Part shown: in pieces, positions 32,282-43,100 of the stretch
Layout of the letters: each line of letters begins with the position of its first letter
Numbering within the stretch: position 1 is the first letter of the stretch
Assembly (NCBI GenBank): GCA_024364735.1
Contig: JAGFNQ010000727.1
Span: 555,757 to 619,756, forward strand
DNA length: 64,000 nucleotides
Direction: 5' to 3'
DNA from: Boesenbergia rotunda
Lineage: Eukaryota; Streptophyta; Magnoliopsida; Zingiberales; Zingiberaceae
Position numbers and translations under genes: made by a program
Notes under the pieces: model-generated
Told to the model about the DNA's origin: nothing
What the model saw: the letters and a program-made list of their open reading frames with translations, nothing else
The model's database searches: none

Positions 32282-33144
32282 TACTTTGCATTGTAGATAA
32301 CATGGTATGTGGTATCACACGGAAGATCATGTTATCTGTTCCTTGCCTAGTATATGTAGAGGCTCACAACCGAGATGGAATTGGATAAACCATCGGGATG
32401 GTTGTAGTGTAATTAGGTGTTGTTCGTCTTTATCATAGAATTACACTAGTGTGCTTTGAGTACATTGAGCAGGACCAAAACTAGAGGTTATCCAATTTGT
32501 ACTAGCTTTATAATTGGACAGGACCTCAGATTTTATTATGGAGAATGATCCCTTAATCTCGATATAATAACAGGCATATATTATTAATTATTATTTCTTT
32601 GATTTAATAATGGGTGAGATCTATTCTGTTAGATCGATAGGCCCGGTAAGTTGTGAGATAATATTAATAATATGATGTTCCATTGATTATTGACGGAATC
32701 CATGTCCTAGTGAGTCAGAATGATGATGCCCCCTTGATGATCTCAAAAGGTTCATCATGCAAAACCCTGTAGGTGGACTTGATCCGGCATGAAGATAAGG
32801 TTGAGTGGTACTAATCAAGGATCCAGAAGTTAATTAATTTGAATTGTCAGTAATTTAAATTAATTAATGGGCATTCGATATCTTAATCACGGGGGGATGG
32901 ACGACTCGTAATATGTGGAGCCCATATGAAAATATGGGGGTTGGTGAGGAAGATCAATTAAGAACCTTTAGACGAATGGATCTTAATTAATAGATCGGAT
33001 TTAGATCCATTGGTGGGCCAAGATCCAACTCCTCCTCTTGGTCCCTACCTTAGCCCTATATATACCCCATGGGATCAAGAAAACAAAGCTAATCAATCCA
33101 ATTGGAAAACCATTGGCCTCTCTCTTTCCTCTCCCTCTCATTCG
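32282..33144 (+). repeat. Ty1/copia-like LTR fragment, continued at 47712-47739
   Basis: LTR-like, AT-rich sequence with a TATA box (CCTATATATACCCC, 33055-33068) followed by a CT-rich stretch, the same layout as the LTR of element D. The insertion site of D (TSD ATTCG) lies about 75 bp after the TATA box, and the sequence resumes at 47712 for 28 bases until the gypsy element E. Its own boundaries are not visible. Confidence 0.55.
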
Positions 33145-35428
33145 TGTTAGTGATATGAGAGAAGTGTCCTAAGGCAATCGCCTTATGATTGTAAACATTT
33201 ATTTTAATAAATGATAATTCACTATTTGAGTGTACATGTTTGTGTATTTGATTGGGATCTTAAGCTCATCTACTGAATGTCCGCAACACAACTCACAGCA
33301 TAAGAGAATTTGTGATGAGATCACAACTAGTGATTATCTCTAATGTGCAATTGTGAAGTATTGAAATTATCCCTAGTCGATGAATTGATAAAAACGGACA
33401 CTATCAATTCTGTTGAGACTAGCATGGGTTATTCTCTAATCAGCTGATTCTCACTGGCTGGTGACATTGGGATGTCCGGAGATAAACATGGATGCTAGTT
33501 AAGGGAACTAGTTCATTGGAGTGACTAGCTGTGAGACTTCATATGGGAATCTACATGTAGATATGTCAATGAAGATCTTACTGCGGCTTAAGTGCGATGT
33601 TCCTTTGACTTGCGGTGTTCAAGTCATCTTGGTCATGGAGACTTATACTTTGACATCTTAAGCAAGCATCTCCAAGGAGGTGTGGACCCAGGATGATCGG
33701 GTATAAGCCGAGGTGCCCGAAGATGTTTGAACAGCCTACAAAGGATTCACCACTCCTTGCGAGGAGATGTATACCCAGGCCTATCGTCGGATTGTTACTC
33801 AAAGCCTCTGGCCAGAGCATATCATGTTAAGAGTGCGAGTCTCTTAAATACATGAGAGTAATTAGAAATCCAAAGGACGAGGAAGACACTACTTGGGCTA
33901 GGTGTGACGTAGTCAGCCTAGTGGGGACTGACACCATAGACCGTGTCCTGAACCAAGTGGGTATAAGGTGGTGAAGGGAATGAGGCACGATTCATTAGAG
34001 CTGCTGAAGGGTTTCAGAATAATTTCTTCTGGGGTCAAACCGTTGATCTTTCGATTAATTGGGGATCATGATGTACTACTAGGTGCCACTCATGATCGAT
34101 CTATAATTAATGGGTTAATTATAGACGGCCAACATAAATCAAAAGCCTATTTAGTCACACGCGATACGAGTAATCCGAGGGATTTAAAACGAGTTGAAAA
34201 TTGGATTTTCCGATCAAGAGAAACGAGTCCAATCTGAGTTAATCAGAGGCGCAATGGAAGCTAAAAATGGCTAAGTCTTTTGAAGGCTTTTTGGGCGAAT
34301 TAAATGAGTTTAATTCGCGACCGGTTCGGGTTGGTTTGGCCGGCCAAAGGAGGTGCTAACCCTCCTTGTGGTGGCCGGCCATTAAAGGAGATTAAACCAA
34401 TTTAATTGGTTTAATTAATAAAATAAATCTAGCGCGGTTTATTTTATAAATTATGGATAAATAAATTTGTATAAAGAAAATTTATATAAATAAATTTGTA
34501 GAAATTTATTCTTTTTATGGAAGTTAAAATAATCCATGAATGGTTTATTTTAATTTTATAAAATCAATTATGAATTGATTTTATCATAATAAGAAAGTTT
34601 ATAAATTTCTTATAAAAATTTATTCCATAATTTAAAGAGAGAAAAGAATAAGTTTTATTATAAATTGGTTTATAATAAAGACTTGGTTTAAACGGAATAA
34701 TTAGTTAAGAAAATTTATAGGATAAATTTCTTATAACTAATTCCGTTTAGAGAGAGACTTAGCAAAGAGTTGCTACTATATAAAGGAACCAAAGGCTAGC
34801 CCTTTAGAAAAATTAATTAATCAAGAGATTAATTAGAGCTCTCCTTCTCTCTCTTTTAATCTCTTCTCCTCTCCCTCTCCTTCTCTTGCCTAGGGCCGGC
34901 GCCCATTCTTGTGAATTAGGGCTGGCGCACCAAGCCTTCCTCCAAGAGTGAAGTTGGCGTGAGCAACGAAGAAGAAGGAGAACCCGAAGACGAAGAAGAA
35001 GAAGCGGATAGCGACTCCTCTTTTCCGGAATACGATTCCGTTACTTCGTTGGTTAGTTTTTCCATTGTTTCTCTTATTCTTCTAGTTGTGCCTTCCGAGA
35101 ATCTAGTAGTTCTCGTCGGCACAAAACTCGTGACTTTGTGAAGTCATCCCGAAGAGAACTCGGCGTGGACGCGAATAGAGGCGGAGCTTCCAAGGGACGC
35201 TACGGTTGGATCTCGTCCCTTACTTTGAGTTACGAGAGGTACTTAGTAAATTAGTTTACTTTTCCGCAAAGTTTTATTTTATGATTATGTCAACACACCA
35301 TAAGATTGCATGCTAGATACGAAGTTAAAATAATTTAGGAAATTATTTTATGCAAACTCTTCCGCTGCACGTAAAAATTTTAAATTTTATGAACTCGTAT
35401 CCTTGTCGACATGCACCCGGTCCCAACA
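33145..35428 (+). repeat. 5' LTR of element D
   Basis: TGTTAGTGATATGAGAG at the start, CCCGGTCCCAACA at the end, 2284 bp. A TATA box (CTATATAAAGG) at about 34776-34786 is followed by a CT-rich region and would start transcription near 34815. The region 34380-34740 is very AT-rich with small inverted repeats. The ORFs inside (33578-33820, 33968-34237, 34916-35141) recur in the 3' LTR and have no recognisable product. Confidence 0.95.
34776..34786 (+). promoter_or_regulatory. TATA box of the D LTR
   Basis: CTATATAAAGG, conserved in the 3' LTR near 47051-47064. It is the only strong TATA match in the 3' half of the LTR and sits ahead of the CT-rich leader. Confidence 0.6.
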
Positions 35429-35429
35429 G

Positions 35430-35441
35430 TGGTATCAGAGC
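35430..35441 (+). other. Primer binding site (tRNA-iMet), element D
   Basis: TGGTATCAGAGC one base after the LTR end, followed by CGGTTAGTG. Confidence 0.95.
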
Positions 35442-35876
35442 CGGTTAGTGTTCGACTTAATCATATAATTGTTTTGTGGAAAACTTTGTCATGATCTCAA
35501 TTTCGGAAAATTTTTCCAATTATGGAAACTTTCAAATTATAATAAATTTTAGAATTAGGAATTTCAAAGTTTGGAAATCCTCATGAAATTTCGCAAACGT
35601 TTGAAATTTTCTAGTTTCTAAATTTTTATAATAATTGTGAAATTTTCCCATCTTTGGAAACTTTCCAATTTTGGAAATTTTTCTATTTTAGAAATTTTCC
35701 AACTTTGGAAATATGTAAGTTTTCTTTGTACCAGAAACTTACAATTATTCTGAAAACCTATTTTCGAAATCTCGCAATTTTGGGCACTTTCTTTAAGAAA
35801 GTCTAGACAAATTCATGGACAGTTAATTGACAATTAAATTTAAATTGGTTTTTAAATTGACAACAAATTCTTTATT

Positions 35877-36049
35877 TTGGATTGAGCCTCGGGGAGCCGT
35901 CCAATTTAAAGTTAGATGTTGTAATTTAATTTCCCAATTTTTAATTGAAATTGTCATGTTTGATTTGGATTGAGCCTCGGGGAGCCGTCCAATTGGATTT
36001 ACAACACTTTACTTTTCTTTGGGTATCTGAGCCTCGGGGAGCCACCCTT
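35877..36049 (+). repeat. Three hairpin copies with conserved GAGCCTCGGGGAGCC
   Basis: Copies at 35877-35904, 35965-35992 and 36022-36047. The core GAGCCTCGGGGAGCC is identical. The flanks pair: TTGGA with TCCAA in the first two, GGGT with ACCC in the third, so both arms changed together. Confidence 0.8.
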
Positions 36050-36545
36050 AGAAAACGATTTGTTGTAATTAATCAATCCATGAATAAAATATGTTTTAAG
36101 AGGTGATGCTCTTACATATTGTTGTCTCCAAAATTAATTAGGAAATTGGATTCCTATAGAGTTTTCTTAAATGAGATTTTCATGAAAATAATATGTAGTT
36201 GAATTAAGGGATTTGTCTCTTAATTTAATAAGATTTGATTTAGAGAAATCAAAGTCTTGAACATATTATTTCCGAAATTAATTATGACAATTTAGGAAAT
36301 TGTTTCCCAAAATAATTCCTTCAATATAGTATGAAATAGAATTAGGAAATCCGGTTCCTAATTCAATTAATGAGACTTGATAACTTGAGTCACATACATA
36401 CTTTATTAAGGAAATCGTTAGTCATGACATATGTCATGAATGTGCATTAAAAAGGAAAATGAGACCAAAACCCCTTACAAAATATTAAGGCCAACACCTT
36501 CCATTAATATGGTTAGAATCGGAGTTTTGTTTCTCGCTTGGGTTG

Positions 36546-36662
36546 ATGGACACATCCATGCCCGACTTGAACCTTAACATGTTCAAACCATGGAATTAGT
36601 TTATGAATAATATAGTTGGAGTCAGAGGTCAATCCTTAGTTTTGGTTGTTGGACACATCCAA
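36546..36662 (+). repeat. Two hairpin copies with conserved GGACACATCC
   Basis: ATGGACACATCCAT at 36546-36559 and TTGGACACATCCAA at 36649-36662. The outer pair differs but remains complementary in each copy. Both sit in a larger repeated block (GGTTGNTGGACACATCC, then GCCYGACT). Confidence 0.75.
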
Positions 36663-37136
36663 GCCTGACTAAACGGTTGAATGAGCTCCAACCATATTAA
36701 AACTATTTCTTGATTAATGGGTCAGCCTTAAGCTTGGAGCATCGATTTGTTGTGCCACAGCCAAGGTCGATGTAAAGAGAGGTGCAGTTAGGTGCTATGT
36801 ATATGATGCATACTTGTTAATGAGTTAACAACCTAATGATTTATGCAAACATTCAATTAGTTGATAGCATAACGTGATAGTTACATATATGTGATATGTA
36901 ATCGGTATAATTACCTACCTTCATAGCTAAGGAAAATTTGATGGCCACAGCCATGGTAATTCTTATCTATGGTTGGATATCAACCTATTTGGAGATGTTC
37001 CTACGATCTCCCGAATTGATAATAAGGGTTATTCAATTTGAAAAATAAATAGGATTTTATTTATGTATGTTGATACATTCTTTAATAAATCTTCTCACAT
37101 AATCTCAATTTGTATTTCTAGGATAATCACTTGATC

Positions 37137-40100
37137 ATGTCTTCTCTGAACTTGCGTTCCATTTTGGACACAAATAAACTGACTGGGCCAAACTACATGG
37201 ACTGGCTTCGAAACCTGAGGATAGTCCTCAAGGCAGAGAAGCTTGCTTATGTCCTTGAAGAACAACTTCCCACCCATCACTATAAGAAAAAATGCTTTTA
37301 ATGACATTGAAAAGTGTCATCATATAGTACTTATACTGACATTTTTGATATAGTGACATTAAGTTAAAATGTCCTCTATAGTGATGTCGTCTAAAGTCTT
37401 ATCAATTATGACAATTCTTAATGTCACTATAAAATAGAAATAGTGACAATACTAATAGCATAAATAATTGTTAGTGACAAAAAATAGTGTCACTATAAGA
37501 TTTATAATGACATTTATATATGTCGTTTTATTATAGTAATGGTGACAAATTTATATGTCTTTTAAAATTATTTATCAAGACAATTATAAGTGTCTTGAAT
37601 TTCATTTATAGTGACAATTCTTAATGTCACTATAAAATAAAATTATTATTAATAGTTATTTATTATGACATTTTAAAATGTCTTCATATGAATTTTACAA
37701 TGATATTTTTATCTACATGATTTGGTATCTATTGTGACATAAAAATATCATATATTAATAAATATCTCACCCATTTTTAATATTTTCATGATATAAATAT
37801 TTACACATATAATTAATTAAGATAAACACAAATAAAAATTTTAAATTGAAATTAAAGTGTTAATCAATAATTGCCAATTTTTTTGCAATACAAGACTGTC
37901 AAATTGGTCACCTCAAAAAATATATATGCACTAATCACAATCACAAATGTACCCAATATATTTAGTTTAAGAACTAACAAAAAATTAAGTATCTCCTAAA
38001 ACAAAACATAACCAAACTTCTAAACTTTACTGCATCTTCAATCTTCAACCATCACATTTTAAACAAAATCCAATATTCTTGTCACCTACAAAAAAAAAAC
38101 CATATATTAATTAGTTTATATAAATGAAATAAAATTGAAGAAATATATAATAAAGAATATATATATATATATATATAATCTAGATCTAGATTTTTTAACA
38201 AGCAAAGTTAACTCTTTGGTATAGTAGAGACGAGCTCATAATCTTATTAGGTGGCATACCACGATAGAAAGATTCCTGATACTTAGGAGCTTGTCTAGAA
38301 TGAATAGCACATAATTAAAAAAACAAAAAGATGATACCATATCATAGCATGGAAGAAAATGGCAATTCAGAAAGTACTATATCCTCCAGGTTCTTAGCAG
38401 GGTTGAAGTTTCTGAATCCTACACCCAACTCGATGCATACTATCAGGAGCAATCAATCTTTATTCAGAGTGACTGCTAATGATCTTATGCATACACATAT
38501 CAACTACAGAAGCTTCAACAATGCTCAGAACTTGTTGCTCATGTATCTGTAAATCAGAAGCTTCCCCAGTAGTTTCCACCAAAATCTCTTCCTATATGCG
38601 AGATGAAGGGGAGTCGCATAAGGCAAAGCCCCCTACTCCTCAGATCCTTCTCTTCCTCAATTCTGCTTTCCTGGTGCAATGAAAATGCCACAAATTTTAT
38701 AATACATGTACTTCGATAGATAAAACTTTGCGAGTGGTAGTTAATATCTGTATGTGATCATCGAAAGTGGGAGGTTGCTTCATGTTTCCTGAAGCACTGC
38801 TCGAGTACGGTGAGGTCAGAGTCTAGAAATAAAACAAAGGAATAAAACTCTCTCGATGAGAGAAATGGATTCTTTGTTCAAACAGTAGACACAGGGGACT
38901 AGTTAGGCTATACCTCAATTTGACTTTGCAAGAATCTGATGTAGCCAATTGCTTCTAGCAACACAGAGGCTGTATCAGTCTGTGAAGTTCATCAAAATCA
39001 ACATGATGTGAGATTTTTCTTTACTGAATGAGCTTCTAGAACTGAAAACTTTTCATAAATATTCAGACGAATTCTGTTAGCTACAATGCAGAGTTATAAT
39101 AGCAATAGAAACATGTCTAAAAGTTTTTCACAGTTAGAAATTGAAAGCGTTACCTACCACAGGCTGCATTCTGTTCTTGCCAATAGGATAGCTATATTGG
39201 TTAGGTTTCTTCATCACGTAAGCGGTAAGCCAAAGTATAAATCCCGATAAGAGATCCAATAGAGAATCAAGAGTGGAAGCTATTACTGCCATGGACCTGC
39301 TTTCCAAAGACACAAGCACTTTCGATACAAATAGCACCAGGTTTACTATGTTTGAAACATTGATTGCCAGTCTTTCACTCTTGGCCAGTTTCTCCATCTC
39401 ATCCTACAAAGATAAATAACAACTTTCCAGTTTAAAAACAAAGATGGTTTTGGATCCAACAAAAGGAGAGAAAAAAGAAAGGCATGCTTTTTCTGCAAAA
39501 ATTTGGTAAATGATGTTTAATTAAGAATTTATACATCATCCATGAGTGCTAGCTAATATTGCATCTCATCCCAATCACATGCACAAGATAGAGAACAAGA
39601 CAAAGATGATTACAGAGACATTTGACACACCTCTGAAGGAGCAAGATAACTTGACATGTTCTCCATCTCACTGAATCCCTCCAGAAGCTTGCCTTGCTGC
39701 TCGTAGTACTTTGAGATTTTACTTTGTTTACCTTGATGAAATATAAGGAACAGAAATGAATTTTAGACACACCCAAGCGTGGGCATGATCGTTCGACCAT
39801 CAGAGGCAAAAATGAGGAAAGAAAATTTCTTGATAATAAAGATGTAAACTTGTTTCCATGTTAACTTCCTAATTGAAGGCTTGAAGCTTTCTGAAGACAT
39901 CATTTGCTTTATTCCTATTCTTCAACTTGCTGTTGCATTCCTATTTGCTAATTTTTTAGCTTTAGGAGAACTTGTTTCCATTAGCAGACATGACTGACCA
40001 TGATAACACTCGTCTCAAAATTATTTTTGTATTTTCCTTTTCAACTTTATGCTAATTTATGTAAAAAAAATCCTTTCCAATCTAGAATCGATTTAGTATA

Positions 40101-43100
40101 AGCAAGTCATATGATACTGATTTTTGTAAAATAAACATGACACCAGACTCCGAAAAGAAAAAAAGAAAGAAAAAGAAAAAGAAAAGGAGGTGAATGAAGT
40201 AAGAAGCTTTACCAGACCGGAAACTTAATTGGAAAGATTGCAAACAAACAAAAAAAAAAACAATTGAAAGCGTCAAAATTTAGCAACTCCAAAATAAACA
40301 CAAAGTTCTACCGATTCTTCTAAAACATATATGGATTCAGATATAGAAAAATTAATATATTTTTCTTTTTTTCAATCTAAGATTCTATAGAACAGCCCTA
40401 AATATTAAACAAACATCGATCACAGCTAACAGAAGAAGAAAAGAGCTCGTCCCATGGATAGAAAACTCAGTATAATTAGAGCAAAAGTTTAGCCTGTCGA
40501 ATTGGAATCTCCCATGATTTGTGAACTGCATCATCGACCAGATTTCGTTCAATTATCTATTCTCATTCCTAATCTAGTACTACTGAGTACAATATCATTT
40601 GCGATATTATTCTCATTCCTATTTCTAGGTAGGATCGGATAATTTTTCCAATCCCATATTCCACAGAAAATAACCTAATACCACCACGAACACAAACAGG
40701 AGAAGAAATCAAATTTCTATGGATTCAAAAAAAAACAAGGAAAAGAATCACCATGAAAACGTTAAGAAGTAATATACATAAACAACGCACATACCATTGC
40801 CTCTCACAAAGAGTCGAGAAAGTCGAGAAGCCAGAGGCGGCTGTTGGGGAAACTCCGGCAGCGAAAACACGCTCATGTCAAGCCTCCAGTTCGCCCTGGC
40901 CGGCGCCGGCATCCCGGCGACTCGTCCTGCGACAGCAGCTCCACGTCCATCGACCCGTAGAAGGCGATCGAGAGGGGGGGGGGCAGAGATCGAAAGGAAA
41001 AGAGAGAAAGCGAGAGACCGAGAGGAAAAAAACAGAGTGGCGGTGTGATGAATGCAACTACTTTGTCTTTATAAACCAATCCTCCGTTCCATCATCAATC
41101 GATGGATCTCCGGAACCCATCTCGATCCTTCGGGCGCTCGCGTAGGGGGAGGGTCGATCGAGCAGGGAGTGAGGGCACGCTGGTGGAGGGCACTCGCGTA
41201 GGTGGAGGGGCGATCGAGCAGGGAGCGAGGGAGAAAGAAAAATTAGGGTTCGCGCGTGAGGGTGGAGATGAAAAGGAGGGGCGACGCGCGTGTTAAGGTT
41301 CGCGCGGTGCGATTTAGGTTCGCGCTGCGATTTAGAGTATAGGCGCTGTAATTTTTTTTTGAGGGATCGGAAGGAGCAGGTTTATTTCGCGCGGTTAAGT
41401 GAAAATTTTAATTAAACAAATTAAATATATAATTATTTTAATAAGAAAATTTTTAGATGTATAAAGACATTTATAAATATGTCAGGATAAATGGTTTAAT
41501 CAGACATTTTATTAAATAAAATATCTCTATTTTAATAAATGTCATTATAATTAGTTTGTAATGATATTTACCATTAAGTGTCATAAAAAAAATGTCACTA
41601 TAGGTCTTTTTTCTTGTAGTGCATCCTCCAGAAAATGCAACTCCAGACCAATTGTTGGCTTATCAGAAACATGTGACCGATTCTGAAATGGCGAGTTGCA
41701 TCATGCTAGCCTCTATGGTACCTGAGTTGCAAAAGCAACATGAGCATATGGATGCTAATACCATCATCTTCCATCTTCATGAGTTGTTTGAAGAGCAGGC
41801 GAGATCCGAAAGGTTCGAAGTCTCCAGACTCCTCTTCACCACTAAGATGCAGGAAGGCACTTCTGCCTCGCAGTTTGTGTTAAAGATGTTGGGGTACATT
41901 GAGCGACTGAGCGCACTCGGTTTTGCAATGGATCATGAACTAAGTATTGACTTAATTCTGAGTTGTTTGTCCAAGAGTTGTTCACAATTTGTGATGAACT
42001 ATCGGATGAACAAACTGGAGACTACCATTCCTGAGTTGATCAACATGCTGAAGACTGTGGAGCCTTCTGTAAAGCCAGATCAAAAAGCAGTACTGTTAGT
42101 TGGTTCCTCGAAGAAAGGTTCTAAGAGGAAGGCCAAAGAACAGAACAAAGGGAAGAAGAAAAAGGCCAAGAAAACTGAAAAGAAACCAAAAGGAACTTGC
42201 CATCACTGTGGCAAGGAAGGTCACTGGCGAAGAAACTGCAAGATTTATCTTGAGTCCGTGAAGAAGAAGGCATCCGATGCCCCATCCTCTTCAGGTATCT
42301 TCGTTATTGAATGTCACTCTATTTCCTCAGATACCTGGGTACTTGATACTGGGTGTAGCTCACATATATGTAATGACATACAGGGGCTAAGGAATAGAAG
42401 AAGGCTCGTCAAGGGAGAAGCGAATTTGCGGGTTGGAAATGGAGCAAGGATTGCTGCTATTGCCATCGGAACATATTTGCTAAAGCTCCCAACTGGACGT
42501 GTCTTAGAATTGGATAATTGTTATTTCGTTCCTTCGTTAATAAAGAACATTGTATCTATTTCATGTTTGAATGAAAAAGGTTATCATTTAACTTTCAGTA
42601 ACAATTGTTGTTACATAACTTTAAATGGCGTTCTTTATGGGAATGGAACTTTGTGCAATGGCATCTACACGTTAGATTTATCCAGTGACGTTTTCAATAT
42701 CGAAGTAAGCAACAAACGTGCTCGAATAGATAATCAAATAGACTCCTACACGTGGCACTGTCGTCTTGGCCATATAAGTAAGAAACGCATGACCGAATTA
42801 CACCGATGTGGAATTTTGGAATCATTTGAACCCGGTTCATTTGATACATGCGAATCTTGCTTAAAAGGCAAGATGACCAAATTACCCTTTCCCGGAAAAG
42901 GTAATCTAGTGGGAGAATTGCTTGGTCTAATACATACCGATGTATGTGGACCAATGTCAACTCTTTCACAAGGAGGCTATAGCTACTTCATCACCTTCAT
43001 CGATGATCACTCACGATTCAGGTATGTGTTCTTGATGAAACACAAATCTGAAGCCTTTGAGAAATTCAAAGAGTTCAGAAATGAAGTAGAGAAACAGCTT

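Larger units (their letters stand above)
35447..37136 (+). other. Long 5' leader of element D
   Basis: 1.7 kb between primer site and gag ATG with no ORF of interest. 35490-35760 is built from short GGAAA/TTTCC runs that can pair with each other. Three copies of a GAGCCTCGGGGAGCC hairpin lie at 35877-36049, and two copies of a GGACACATCC hairpin at 36546-36662. A splice-acceptor-like TTGTATTTCTAG ends 16 bases before the ATG. Probably contains the packaging and dimer signals. Confidence 0.6.
37278..41621. mobile_element. Non-autonomous CACTA (En/Spm) element with captured gene pieces
   Basis: Left end CACTATAAGAAAAAA, right end the complement of CACTACAAGAAAAAA, 4344 bp, flanked by the 3-bp duplication CAT (37275-37277 and 41622-41624) inside the gag frame of element D. 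Subterminal repeats of the type TATAGTGACATT lie in both orientations near both ends. No transposase is present, so it moved with enzyme from elsewhere. The centre carries, on minus, parts of a metal tolerance protein gene and a bHLH gene. Because it sits in a young retrotransposon, the transposition is younger still. Confidence 0.95.

Noticed and set aside
30702..33144. Reading the minus-strand gag and the plus LTR fragment as one element
   Set aside because: Orientations disagree and no primer site or LTR end links them.
33578..34237. ORFs of 80-89 codons present twice (also 45855-46514)
   Set aside because: They lie in both LTRs of element D, so duplication explains their conservation; no recognisable domain.
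34916..35141. Acidic and Ser-rich ORFs in the D LTR
   Set aside because: Duplicate LTR sequence near the R/U5 region; composition from a GAAGAAGAA repeat.
40753..41296. Plus-strand ORFs opposite MTP exon 1
   Set aside because: The minus strand carries the recognisable MTP exon, TATA box and splice site; the plus frames are shadows.
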